A stretch of DNA of 64,000 nucleotides from NCBI GenBank assembly GCA_963725145.1, contig CAVRXL010000010.1:124001-188000 (forward strand). Reading direction: 5' to 3'. The notes under the pieces are model-generated. The model did no database searches and was not told the origin of the DNA. It saw nothing but the letters and a program-made list of their open reading frames with translations. Below, piece after piece: positions 8,438-16,478 of this stretch. Origin of the DNA: DATAEE01 sp963725145. Its GTDB lineage: Bacteria; Acidobacteriota; Vicinamibacteria; Vicinamibacterales; 2-12-FULL-66-21. Each line of letters starts with the position of its first letter. Position 1 is the stretch's first letter. A program made the translations under genes and the position numbers.

Positions 8438-9469
8438 ATGCCGCTCGATGAATCTTCTTCCCGTCGCCGGTTTCTTGCCGCCCTCGGCCTCGGCGGACTG
8501 ATGACAGCCTGGAGACCGCGCCCGCGGCTGGTCGCCCAGGGTCCAGTGCCGGCGCCTGCTTCGACACCTCAGTGGTGGCCGTCGCGATGGGGACAGGGCG
8601 ACCAGGCGGGCGCGTCGAACTGGATCACCCCGGCCAAAGTACTGGATGCGGCCAGGTCGATCCGCGACGGCAGGATTTACCGGCTGGGACGCGTGTACGA
8701 AGCGGGGATGCCGCTTTTCGGCACGAGGACTTTCTCCGTGACCATCCCCGGCGGTCCGACCGGTGGTCCGGTAGGCGCCAACAAGCTCGTCTACCATGAC
8801 GAGTTCGTTGCGGGCCAGATCGGTCAGGTCGGCACGCAGTTCGATGGTCTTGGCCACATCGGGATCCAGCGCGGACGCGACGGCGACCGGTCAGAGATGC
8901 GTTACTACAACGGTTTCAGCGAGCAGGAAATCGGCGGATCCGACGGCCTGCTGAAGCTGGGCATCGAGCAGGTCAAGCCGATCGTCACTCGCGGCCACCT
9001 GGTGGACGTGGCCGGACTGAAGGGACGCATGTTGAACCAGGGGGAAGAGATCACGGTCGCCGACCTCCGCGCATCCTTGTCGCGGCAGGGCCTGAACGAG
9101 GCGGACGTCAAGCAAGGGGACGCCATCCTGTTTCACACTGGCTGGGGGCGGCTGTGGATGAAGGACAACGCGAAGTACGGCGCCGGCGAGCCGGGCATCG
9201 GCCTCGAGGTGGCACGGTGGGTCGCCGACCGCGGCCTCTGCCTGACCGGGGCCGACTCCTGGTCAGTTGAGGTCGTTCCGCACGCGGATAAGTCGCTCGC
9301 TTTCCCCGTCCACGCGGAACTGCTGACCAGGAACGGCATCTTCAACCACGAGAACCTCTTCTTCGACGACCTGTTGGCCGACCGAAAGTATCAATTCATG
9401 TACGTGTTCGTGCCCGTGCCGATCAAAGGGGCCACCGGCTCGCCCGGTTGCCCGATTGCGATCACCTAA
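8438..9469 (+). CDS. Cyclase family protein (kynurenine formamidase-like hydrolase), exported
   Basis: A 343-residue metal-dependent hydrolase of the cyclase (KynB-like) family. The N-terminus SSRRRFLAALGLGG is a Tat-like signal. The family metal motif is recognisable in a divergent form, VGTQFDGLGHIG. Further conserved pieces are DAILFHTGWGRLW and GADSWSVEV. Start ATG 8438 has GGGAG seven bases upstream; a GTG directly before it is less likely. Substrate unknown. The downstream ABC permease gene converges on it with 5 bp between the stops. Confidence 0.85.
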   Translation: MPLDESSSRRRFLAALGLGGLMTAWRPRPRLVAQGPVPAPASTPQWWPSRWGQGDQAGASNWITPAKVLDAARSIRDGRIYRLGRVYEAGMPLFGTRTFSVTIPGGPTGGPVGANKLVYHDEFVAGQIGQVGTQFDGLGHIGIQRGRDGDRSEMRYYNGFSEQEIGGSDGLLKLGIEQVKPIVTRGHLVDVAGLKGRMLNQGEEITVADLRASLSRQGLNEADVKQGDAILFHTGWGRLWMKDNAKYGAGEPGIGLEVARWVADRGLCLTGADSWSVEVVPHADKSLAFPVHAELLTRNGIFNHENLFFDDLLADRKYQFMYVFVPVPIKGATGSPGCPIAIT

Positions 9470-9474
9470 GAGGC

Positions 9475-11187
9475 TCACGACGGGCTGCTCAAGGCGAGCG
9501 TCGTCGCCTCCTCCTCGGGCTCCGGGTCGAAGATCAAAGCATCGGTCCGGCCGAGCCGCGAAGACATGCCAGCGACGACGAGCGCAGAGGCGGCGAGGAT
9601 GGCGATCGAGGTTACGAACATTCCCGGGCGCCGCAGCAGCCAGACCTCGAGCTCCGCCATCGTGTACGCATAAGTCGTAAACAGCGTCAGATACAACGGC
9701 CAGAGCAGGCGGACGTTGGCTTTGCCCGGAACGTACGGGCAGGTGAACGGCACGCGCCCGAATCGCCACATGAGCGCTTCGACGAGCAGCCAGGCGAGCG
9801 CAAGCACGTACAGCGCGTGCGCTCCCGCAATCCCGGATCCCCACAACGCGATGGACACCGGGAGGAAGAGCGCAATCGGCGGCCCGGCGGCGATCAGCAG
9901 GAGCGCGAGCCGGGCGCCCGCGACGTGCGATCGCACTGTCGTCCGCTCCGTGAGGCGGAAGACCCAATTCGCCGCAGGCTCCATCGGGATCGCGAACAAC
10001 ACTCTCGCCCCGACGGCCGCGAGAAAGGTGAGCACGAGCGAGACAGAGAGAAGCGGTCCCGACGGCGACGCGGCGGCCGGCCAGCCCTGGGCCGCGACGC
10101 GCAGGAGACCGGCAAGCGCGATGGCGCAGCCGACGCCGATGTAGATCCCGTACAGCAGCCGGTGTTGCCGGCTCCGCGCAAAACTCGCCACCGCGAACGC
10201 GAACACGCCATAGGCAATCGGACGCGCGGCGGCCAGCGGCCGGGCAAGCTTGGCGGCCGCTCGACCGAGGAGGCCGGGCGCCGCCGCGAGCGGCACTTCC
10301 TGCGTCTCGAGCGCGCGATGCACGAGCCGGTGATAGCTGACGATGTACAGCACGATCGCGACCGCGGCGACCGCGGTCGTGACGAGGACGGCGCGCCAGG
10401 CGAGAAGACGGAAGAGGTCCCCGGGCGATCCGGCGATCACCTCGGAGAGGCCGAGGAACCAGAGCGGCGGCGCCCACGCGACCAGACTATCCGTCTGCGT
10501 GATGCTCGCTTCCAGCAGGCGCCGGAGCTCGCGAACCATCCCGCCGCGGAAAATCACCATCTGCAGCAGCAGGATGACGGCCGAGAACTGGCCCCACACG
10601 ATCAACCGGTGAGTCCAGCGGCCGCGTGCGACGGTGACGAGCACGCTCTGAATCGCCAGCACCGAGCAGAAGACGAACGCCGTCGCGAGACCGCTGCTGA
10701 GAAAGTTGCCGACGATCGCCGCGACCACGCCGCCCTGATACTGACCCACGAGCGTGCCGTAGAGCAGAGCGACCGGTACGCCCACGAGCACGGAGATCAG
10801 ACCGAGCACGAGGCCGAGCGCCGCAAGCCGCGCGACGACGATCAACCGGTTGGTGATTGGTAAGACCGACATGATGTGGGCGTCGCGTCGATCTGGAAAC
10901 ACGCCATCCCAGATCACCAGCGAGATGAGTCCGGCCGGAATCATCGCCAGAAGGAGCAGCTGCAGCTTGTCGCCCCAGATCGCCGGCTGCAGTTGCTCGG
11001 GATGCCACCTCGCGAGGTAGACGTATCGTCCCCACATGTTGACGGGCAGGTAAAGGCCGGGCCCGACGATGAGAGCCGCGCTCCAGATCAGCAGCCGCAC
11101 CTGTGGGAGGCCGGGCGGCATCAGCTCGCTCTCGAACAACCGCGAGAAGAACGTGCGCACGAGCAGCGCGCCGCGGCCGTCGGTCAT
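9475..11187 (-). CDS. ABC-2 type transporter permease
   Basis: A polytopic membrane protein of 570 residues with many hydrophobic segments, for example LIWSAALIVGPGLYLPVNMW and LLLLAMIPAGLISLVIW near the N-terminus, and a C-terminal set ending in AILAASALVVAGM. Its start ATG 11187 shares one base with the stop of the ATP-binding gene (TGATG), so the two genes form an export system. A TTG one codon earlier is not preferred. Substrate unknown. The last 10 residues are acidic (DPEPEEEATT). Confidence 0.85.
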   Translation of the reverse strand: MTDGRGALLVRTFFSRLFESELMPPGLPQVRLLIWSAALIVGPGLYLPVNMWGRYVYLARWHPEQLQPAIWGDKLQLLLLAMIPAGLISLVIWDGVFPDRRDAHIMSVLPITNRLIVVARLAALGLVLGLISVLVGVPVALLYGTLVGQYQGGVVAAIVGNFLSSGLATAFVFCSVLAIQSVLVTVARGRWTHRLIVWGQFSAVILLLQMVIFRGGMVRELRRLLEASITQTDSLVAWAPPLWFLGLSEVIAGSPGDLFRLLAWRAVLVTTAVAAVAIVLYIVSYHRLVHRALETQEVPLAAAPGLLGRAAAKLARPLAAARPIAYGVFAFAVASFARSRQHRLLYGIYIGVGCAIALAGLLRVAAQGWPAAASPSGPLLSVSLVLTFLAAVGARVLFAIPMEPAANWVFRLTERTTVRSHVAGARLALLLIAAGPPIALFLPVSIALWGSGIAGAHALYVLALAWLLVEALMWRFGRVPFTCPYVPGKANVRLLWPLYLTLFTTYAYTMAELEVWLLRRPGMFVTSIAILAASALVVAGMSSRLGRTDALIFDPEPEEEATTLALSSPS

Positions 11188-11951
11188 CAAATCCTCATCG
11201 CGCCGACGAGATCCTCGGCGGTCCGATCGACGTCGGTCTCGATCACGAGCGCGCGGAACACTTCCTCGAGCGATGGCATCTTCATGAGGTCGCGCAGCCG
11301 CGACACGTCGTCGTGCGCCACGACCCGGCCTTCATGAAGAATGACGACGTTGGTGCAGACGGCCTCGACCGTCTCGAGCAGGTGCGAGCTGTAGATAACG
11401 AGCTTGCCTTCCCGCGCCAGCGCCTTGACGAGCGACCGCAGGACGAGCGACGCCGTGACGTCGAGGCCCGAGTTGGGCTCGTCGAACACGACGACGCGCG
11501 GATCGTGCAGCAGCGCCGCCGACAGCAGAATTTTCTGCCGCATGCCTTTCGAGTAGGCGGACATCGGCGCGTAGCGCGCGTCCTCGATTCCCCACAGTTT
11601 CAGGAAGGCCTCGATCTTCTCGTCGAGCCGGCCGGCCGGAAGGCCGCGCAATCGGCCGACCAGGGACAGATACTCGGGCCCGGTCAGGTACTGATAAAGA
11701 TGCGCTTCCTCGGGGACGTAGCCGACCTGGGCCTTATAGGCGATCGGATCGGCGTCGATCGACGCCCCGTCGAGGCGGACGCTCCCTCCTGACGGTTGAA
11801 TCAACCCCGTGACGATCTTCACGGTCGTCGACTTGCCCGAGCCGTTGCGGCCAAGCAGCCCGAGAATCCGTCCGGGCTGGATCGCGAAGCTGACGTCGCG
11901 TATGGCGGGAAGGGCGCCGTAGTACTTGGTCAGACGGAGGGCTTCGAGCAT
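11187..11951 (-). CDS. ABC transporter ATP-binding protein
   Basis: A 254-residue nucleotide-binding subunit. Walker A is GLLGRNGSGKST (around residue 33), the signature is YSKGMRQKI and Walker B is RVVVFDEPNSGLD, followed by an H-loop in IYSSHLLE. The pattern fits the CcmA/NatA-type ABC-2 exporters. It is the first gene of a two-gene operon with the permease at 9475-11187. The upstream region is a long inverted repeat array rather than a clear promoter. Confidence 0.92.
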   Translation of the reverse strand: MLEALRLTKYYGALPAIRDVSFAIQPGRILGLLGRNGSGKSTTVKIVTGLIQPSGGSVRLDGASIDADPIAYKAQVGYVPEEAHLYQYLTGPEYLSLVGRLRGLPAGRLDEKIEAFLKLWGIEDARYAPMSAYSKGMRQKILLSAALLHDPRVVVFDEPNSGLDVTASLVLRSLVKALAREGKLVIYSSHLLETVEAVCTNVVILHEGRVVAHDDVSRLRDLMKMPSLEEVFRALVIETDVDRTAEDLVGAMRI

Positions 11952-11989
11952 GGTCTGTTCGACACCGGAGAGAGTTGGATGTTCCGGTT

Positions 11990-12140
11990 AACGGATGAGA
12001 GGGAGACAACGGAGAAACAACGGAGGAACGGGGTCAACGGAGGCAGAACGGAGCTTTTGTGGATTCCTATTCAAAATCTCCGTTTCGTCACCGTTAACTC
12101 CGTTCCTCCGTTGTATCTCCGTTCCCTCTGTCCTCTCCGA
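11990..12140. repeat. Inverted ACGGAG-type repeat array (long hairpin)
   Basis: About 60 nt of degenerate units such as AACGGAGAAAC and AACGGAGGAACGG are followed, after a roughly 35 nt centre, by their reverse complements (TCCGTTTC, CTCCGTTCCTCCGTTG, TCTCCGTTCC). The two arms can pair into a long imperfect hairpin. It fills the gap between the ABC ATPase start and the stop of the gene at 12146. No other function is visible there. Confidence 0.7.
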
Positions 12141-12145
12141 TGACC

Positions 12146-12853
12146 TCACTGAATGTCCTTCCGAATGACCAGCACCAACGCGTCTCTCGCGGCAAAGCGG
12201 TGCCGGTGCGCGACGCCATCGGCGACGCGATCGAAGTACGCGACTTCGCCCGTCTCGAGGTTGACCCACTCGGCGAGCGGCGTCGCCGGCGGCAGCGTGA
12301 TCGTCGCCTCTTGCGGCACGTCCCGATGGTTCATCGCGATGAGCACGAGCGCCTGGCGCGACTGAAAGAGTCTGGCATCTACCTGCGCCGCGCGCGCGCC
12401 CTCGATCGGCTTGATCGTCAGGAACAGCGCGGAGCTGCCTGCCACGCTGCTCGCGAAATCGCCCGCCGCGCGAAGGTGCGGCGCCACCCCTCCCGCCGGA
12501 CCACGGGCGGTCGGGGTTGGCGCGTCGACCGCGAACGCGATCGCGCGCGCGCCGTGGCGGATCGCCGTCCAGCCGCGATACCGCAGAGCCGACGGAGGCC
12601 CCGACCCGTCGAGCAGGACCATCGGCGGCTTGTCTTCGTCTCGCCTGGCGATGACCTGCAGCTCGGCTTGAGTCGCGGCGGCGCCGATCCGTTCGACGCG
12701 ATCGTCCGGCACCACCACCGCGGTAAAACCGATCGCGCGGATCGCGACCAGGTCCTGATTCCAGGGGGCGCCTTCCTCAGCCGCGTAGCGCACCGCGACC
12801 GGAAAAACCGGCGCCGCCTGAGCTGCCAGCACGAACGCCAGGACCGAAAGCAC
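12146..12853 (-). CDS. Hypothetical exported protein
   Basis: A 235-residue protein beginning at GTG 12853 with a signal peptide (MLSVLAFVLAAQAAPVFPV). It contains a segment WNQDLVAIRAIGFTAVVVP followed by alpha/beta-like stretches and a C-terminal beta-rich region with EWVNLETGEVAYFD. The latter resembles the C-terminal beta domain of glycoside hydrolases, and the former resembles the start of a TIM barrel. The protein is too short to be a complete hydrolase of that type. No family is recognised with confidence. It is flanked by hairpin-forming arrays on both sides. Confidence 0.6.
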   Translation of the reverse strand: MLSVLAFVLAAQAAPVFPVAVRYAAEEGAPWNQDLVAIRAIGFTAVVVPDDRVERIGAAATQAELQVIARRDEDKPPMVLLDGSGPPSALRYRGWTAIRHGARAIAFAVDAPTPTARGPAGGVAPHLRAAGDFASSVAGSSALFLTIKPIEGARAAQVDARLFQSRQALVLIAMNHRDVPQEATITLPPATPLAEWVNLETGEVAYFDRVADGVAHRHRFAARDALVLVIRKDIQ

Positions 12854-12865
12854 GGGCCCATTCTA

Positions 12866-12948
12866 GTCTTGAGTTTTGAGTCTTGAGTTTTGAGTCTCAT
12901 GACTCATGACTCATGACTCAGAACTCAGAACTCAGAACTCAGAACTGA
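12866..12948. repeat. Heptanucleotide inverted array (GAGTCTT / ACTCAGA units)
   Basis: An exact 7 nt period: four units of the type GAGTTTT or GAGTCTT, then three ATGACTC and four AGAACTC units. The first part is the reverse complement of the second, so the array folds into a hairpin. It lies between divergent genes and ends directly before the -10 box of the S9D peptidase. A closely related array occurs at 60174-60270. Confidence 0.85.
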
Positions 12949-12954
12949 TAAAAT
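12949..12954 (+). promoter_or_regulatory. -10 box, probably leaderless promoter of the S9D peptidase
   Basis: TAAAAT lies 7 nt before ATG 12962 and no Shine-Dalgarno fits in between, so the transcript probably begins at or near the start codon. No clear -35 is visible, because the heptamer array occupies that position. Confidence 0.5.
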
Positions 12955-12961
12955 CCGCCCC

Positions 12962-15397
12962 ATGAGAAAGCTCATCTTCGTCGCTGCGCTCTGCGCGGTC
13001 GCGCTGGCCGGAACCGACGCTCCCCGGGCCGACGGCTACCTGACGCCGCCGAAGGCGATCGTGGACATCCTCGACGCCGAACCCACTCCGACCGTCACGG
13101 TGAGCCCCGATCATCGGACGCTCGCCATCTTCCGTCGGCGATCGATGCCGACGATCGCCGAGGTCGCCGAGCCGATGCTCCGGCTCGGCGGGCATCGAGT
13201 CAACCCGAAGATCAACGGCCCGCATCTGCTGCGCGTGACGACGTCGCTCGCGCTCAAGCCGGTCGGCGGCGGCGCCGATCGACCCGTTGCGCTGCCCGCG
13301 GGCGCCAACCTTCTCTCGATGGGCTTTTCTCCCGACGGCAAACGCCTCGCCGTCGGCGTCGTCCGCCCGGCCGGGATCGAAGTGTGGGCCGTCGACGCCG
13401 CGACCGGACAGGCAAAAGCGCTGACCGGACCGATCCTGAACGCGACGTTCAGCGGCGGCGGACCCGGGTTCGGCGGCGGCGGGTGCGATTGGCTCGATTC
13501 GAGCGCCGAGCTGCTCTGCTCGTTCGTGCCTGCGGGCCGCGGCCCCGCGCCGGCGGCTCCGGCGGTCCCGCCAGGGCCGAACGTCCAGGAGTACAGCGGC
13601 AAGCCGGCCCCCGCGGCGACGTTCCAGGATCTGCTCGAGACCGATCACGACGAGAAGCTCTTCGAGTACTACTTCACGAGCCAGCTCGCGTACATCGACG
13701 CCGCGACGGGACGCCGGACGAACGTCGGGCGGCCCGGCATCATGTATCGCGCGTCGCCGTCGCCCGACGGGCAGTACGTGCTCGTGGCGCGCCTCAAGCG
13801 GCCCTTCTCCCGGCTGCGGCCTTCGAGCGCGTTCGCGAGAGACGTCGAGGTCTGGAACCGGGCCGGGCAACTCGTCAAGAAGATCGGCGACCTGCCGCTG
13901 GCCGAGGACATCCCGATCAACGGCGTGGAAAAAGGACCGCGCAGCTATCGCTGGAACACCGCCGAGCCTGCCACGGCTGTCTGGGCCGAAGCGCTGGACG
14001 AAGGCGATCCGAGGAAGCGGGTCCCGAACCGCGACGCGATCTTCTCGTTGAAGGCGCCGTTCACCGGGACGCCCACGGAAATGGTCAAGACGGAGATGCG
14101 GTTTCAGACGATCGCCTGGACGGACACGGGCGTCGGGCTCGTCTCCGAGTTCGAGCGCCGCGGACGGCGTACACGTACCTCCATCCTCGAGCCCGGGTCC
14201 AGCCAGCTGCGCAAGCTGTGGGACCGCAGCTCGGAGGATCGCTACGGCGATCCGGGCGAGCCGATGGTCCGCGCGGGGCTCGGGCGGATCATTCAGTCGG
14301 GAGACTGGATTTACACGACCGGCGAAGGGGCGTCGCCCGAGGGGGACCGGCCCTTCCTCGATCGCGTCAGCCTCAAGACCGGCGCGAGCGAGCGGCTGTT
14401 CCGATCCGACAATCAGAGCTACGAGACGGTCGAGGCGCTCCTCGGCGACGACGGCAAGCGGATCCTGACGCAGTACCAGACGAAGTCGGAGCCGTCCAAC
14501 TATTGCGTGCGCGACCTGACCGCCGGCACGCGTCAGGCGCTGACGGCGTTCAAGGATCCCCATCCGCAGATCACGCCCTCGACGATGAACCGGCAGTTCG
14601 TCACCTACAAGCGCGATGACGGGGTGCAGCTCTCAGGGACGCTGTACTTGCCGGCCGATCACAAGCCGGGGCAGCGGCTGCCGATGGTGGTCTGGGCGTA
14701 CCCGCGCGAGTTCACGACGGCCGACGCGGCGAGCCAGGTCGTCGGATCGCCGAACCGGTTCACCTCGATCGGCGGCGCGTCCCATCTGCTGCTGCTGACG
14801 CAGGGCTACGCGATCTTCGACGGCCCCACGATGCCGATCGTGGGCGAGGGGGAGACGGCCAACGATCACTATGTCGAGCAGCTCGTGTCGAGCGCGAAGG
14901 CGGCGATCGACAAGGCGGCCGCGATGGGAGTCGCGGATCCCGCACGCGTCGGCGTGGGCGGCCACAGCTACGGGGCGTTCATGACGGCCAACCTGCTGGC
15001 GCACTCCGACCTGTTCCGCGCCGGCATCGCGCGGAGCGGCGCGTACAACCGGACGCTGACGCCGTTCGGGTTCCAGAACGAGCGCCGGACGTTCTGGGAA
15101 GCGCGTGACGTGTACGCGAAGATGTCGCCGTTCTTCTTCGCCGACAAGATCAACGAGCCGATTCTCCTGATCCACGGCGAAGCGGACAACAACTCGGGCA
15201 CCTATCCGATCCAGACCGACCGGCTCTACATGGCGCTCAAGGGGCACGGCGCGACGGTGCGCTACGTCACGCTCCCGCTCGAATCGCACGGCTACTCGGG
15301 GCGCGAGTCGGTGCTCCACACGGTCACCGAGATGCTCAACTGGATGAACAAGTACGTCAAGGAGGCGCGGCCGAGGGAAACGACAGCATCACGGTAG
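12962..15397 (+). CDS. S9 family serine peptidase, glutamyl endopeptidase type (S9D), exported
   Basis: An 811-residue exported peptidase. Signal peptide RKLIFVAALCAVALAGTDA, then a long beta-propeller-like region with repeated SPDG motifs, then an alpha/beta hydrolase domain. The catalytic Ser is in VGVGGHSYGAFMTANLLAHS, Asp in LIHGEADNNSGT and His in LPLESHGYSGRES. The surrounding block RSGAYNRTLTPFGFQNERRT closely resembles the plant chloroplast glutamyl endopeptidase group as I remember it, hence S9D rather than a generic prolyl oligopeptidase. Likely role is degradation of exogenous peptides. The DinB gene begins 1 bp after its stop. Confidence 0.92.
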   Translation: MRKLIFVAALCAVALAGTDAPRADGYLTPPKAIVDILDAEPTPTVTVSPDHRTLAIFRRRSMPTIAEVAEPMLRLGGHRVNPKINGPHLLRVTTSLALKPVGGGADRPVALPAGANLLSMGFSPDGKRLAVGVVRPAGIEVWAVDAATGQAKALTGPILNATFSGGGPGFGGGGCDWLDSSAELLCSFVPAGRGPAPAAPAVPPGPNVQEYSGKPAPAATFQDLLETDHDEKLFEYYFTSQLAYIDAATGRRTNVGRPGIMYRASPSPDGQYVLVARLKRPFSRLRPSSAFARDVEVWNRAGQLVKKIGDLPLAEDIPINGVEKGPRSYRWNTAEPATAVWAEALDEGDPRKRVPNRDAIFSLKAPFTGTPTEMVKTEMRFQTIAWTDTGVGLVSEFERRGRRTRTSILEPGSSQLRKLWDRSSEDRYGDPGEPMVRAGLGRIIQSGDWIYTTGEGASPEGDRPFLDRVSLKTGASERLFRSDNQSYETVEALLGDDGKRILTQYQTKSEPSNYCVRDLTAGTRQALTAFKDPHPQITPSTMNRQFVTYKRDDGVQLSGTLYLPADHKPGQRLPMVVWAYPREFTTADAASQVVGSPNRFTSIGGASHLLLLTQGYAIFDGPTMPIVGEGETANDHYVEQLVSSAKAAIDKAAAMGVADPARVGVGGHSYGAFMTANLLAHSDLFRAGIARSGAYNRTLTPFGFQNERRTFWEARDVYAKMSPFFFADKINEPILLIHGEADNNSGTYPIQTDRLYMALKGHGATVRYVTLPLESHGYSGRESVLHTVTEMLNWMNKYVKEARPRETTASR

Positions 15398-15398
15398 G

Positions 15399-15959
15399 AT
15401 GTTTTCGATCGAAGCGCTTCAAGACTTGTACGAGTGGATGGAGTGGGCGGACGGCGCGGTCTGGCGCGCGACGCTCGCGCAGCCCGCGACGGAGGAGGAC
15501 GCGAAGATTCGCGGGCTGCTGCTCCACATCCACGTGGTCCAGCGCGCGTTCCTCGCGGTCTGGACGGACGGGCCGCTGACCATCCCCGAGCCCGACGAGT
15601 TCCCGTCGCTCGGCGGCATCCGGGACTGGGCCCGTCCGTACTACGCCGAGGCCCGGCGATTTCTGGCGTCGCTCGATGCGGCCGCGCTCGTCCGGCCGGT
15701 GACGATGCCGTGGATCGAGGAGTACCAGGCCCGGGAAGGGCGCACGTTCGCGGCGCCGACGCTTTCAGAAACGATCTTCCAGGTCGTCAGCCACTCCACC
15801 TATCACCGCGGCCAGGTGAACGTCCGGCTGCGCGAGCTCGGAGGAGAGCCGCCGCTCGTCGACCACATCGCCTGGATCTGGTTCGGGCGGCCGAAGCCTG
15901 GACTGGCCGTAGAGCATCGATGCTCCAGAATCACGTACCGAGCAACGCTTGGCCCATAG
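15399..15959 (+). CDS. DinB family protein
   Basis: A 186-residue four-helix-bundle protein of the DinB/YfiT-like metalloenzyme superfamily. Candidate metal-binding His residues lie in LLLHIHVVQRAF (around residue 48) and in SHSTYHRGQVNVRLRELGG (around residue 130), the usual positions. The family includes thiol-S-transferases and uncharacterised stress proteins; the reaction here is unknown. The gene is probably cotranscribed with the S9D peptidase (1 bp gap). Its last 40 bp overlap the start of arfB in another frame. Confidence 0.85.
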   Translation: MFSIEALQDLYEWMEWADGAVWRATLAQPATEEDAKIRGLLLHIHVVQRAFLAVWTDGPLTIPEPDEFPSLGGIRDWARPYYAEARRFLASLDAAALVRPVTMPWIEEYQAREGRTFAAPTLSETIFQVVSHSTYHRGQVNVRLRELGGEPPLVDHIAWIWFGRPKPGLAVEHRCSRITYRATLGP

Positions 15960-16390
15960 GCACAGCAACGAGTGCACCTTCATATGCTTCGCATCACTTC
16001 TACCCTGACATCGAAGAGCAATTCATCCGCGCCTCCGGGCCAGGCGGGCAGAACGTCAACAAGGTGGCGTCGGCGGTGCAGCTGCGATTCGATGCCGCAC
16101 GCTCGCCCGCCGTGAGTCCAGAAGTCCTTCAACGCCTGCGCGTGCTCGCCGGCGCACGAATGACCGACGAAGGTGTGCTGGTGATCGACGCGCGGCGATT
16201 CCGGACCCAGCATCAGAACCGGGAGGACGCTCGCGATCGGCTCGTCGCGTTGATTCGTGAAGCGCTGGTCAGACCGAAGAAGCGGCGGAAGACGCGTCCG
16301 ACCACGGCGTCAAAGGAGCGGCGCATTGCGTCGAAGCGGCACAAGTCGGAAGCCAAACGCCATCGCGGGAAGGTTCGCGGCGAGACCTAA
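15920..16390 (+). CDS. arfB: Alternative ribosome-rescue factor ArfB (YaeJ-type peptidyl-tRNA hydrolase)
   Basis: A 156-residue protein with the GGQ hydrolysis motif in IRASGPGGQNVNKVASAVQL, the RTQHQNREDA helix and a highly basic C-terminal tail (KKRRKTRP to RHRGKVRGET) that inserts into the empty mRNA channel. It frees stalled non-stop ribosomes. ATG 15920 is the only reasonable start in this frame and overlaps the DinB gene by 40 bp. The first 25 residues look non-conserved. Confidence 0.9.
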   Translation: MLQNHVPSNAWPIGTATSAPSYASHHFYPDIEEQFIRASGPGGQNVNKVASAVQLRFDAARSPAVSPEVLQRLRVLAGARMTDEGVLVIDARRFRTQHQNREDARDRLVALIREALVRPKKRRKTRPTTASKERRIASKRHKSEAKRHRGKVRGET

Positions 16391-16391
16391 G

Positions 16392-16414
16392 GCAGCCCTA
16401 AAGGGCTGCGCTAC
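16392..16414 (-). repeat. GTAG-headed REP element
   Basis: The palindrome GCAGCCCTAAAGGGCTGC is followed by GCTAC. On the minus strand it reads GTAGC, then the hairpin, the same layout as 29637-29659 and 63433-63455. It begins one base after the arfB stop and may act as its terminator. Confidence 0.8.
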
Positions 16415-16421
16415 GGACACA

Positions 16422-16478
16422 CCTCTGCGTCCTCTGCGTCCTCTGCTACCTCTGCGCCCTCTGCGTCTTCTGCGTCTC
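16422..16478. repeat. Nonamer array CCTCTGCGT
   Basis: About six degenerate copies of a 9 nt unit (CCTCTGCGT, CCTCTGCTA, CCTCTGCGC, CTTCTGCGT). The array runs into the 3' end of the DUF885 gene and encodes that protein's last residues (TQKTQRAQR) and its stop codon. Confidence 0.75.

Noticed and set aside
12866..12948. Small CRISPR array
   Set aside because: Units are 7 nt with no spacers, and the two halves are inverted. The same holds for 60174-60270.
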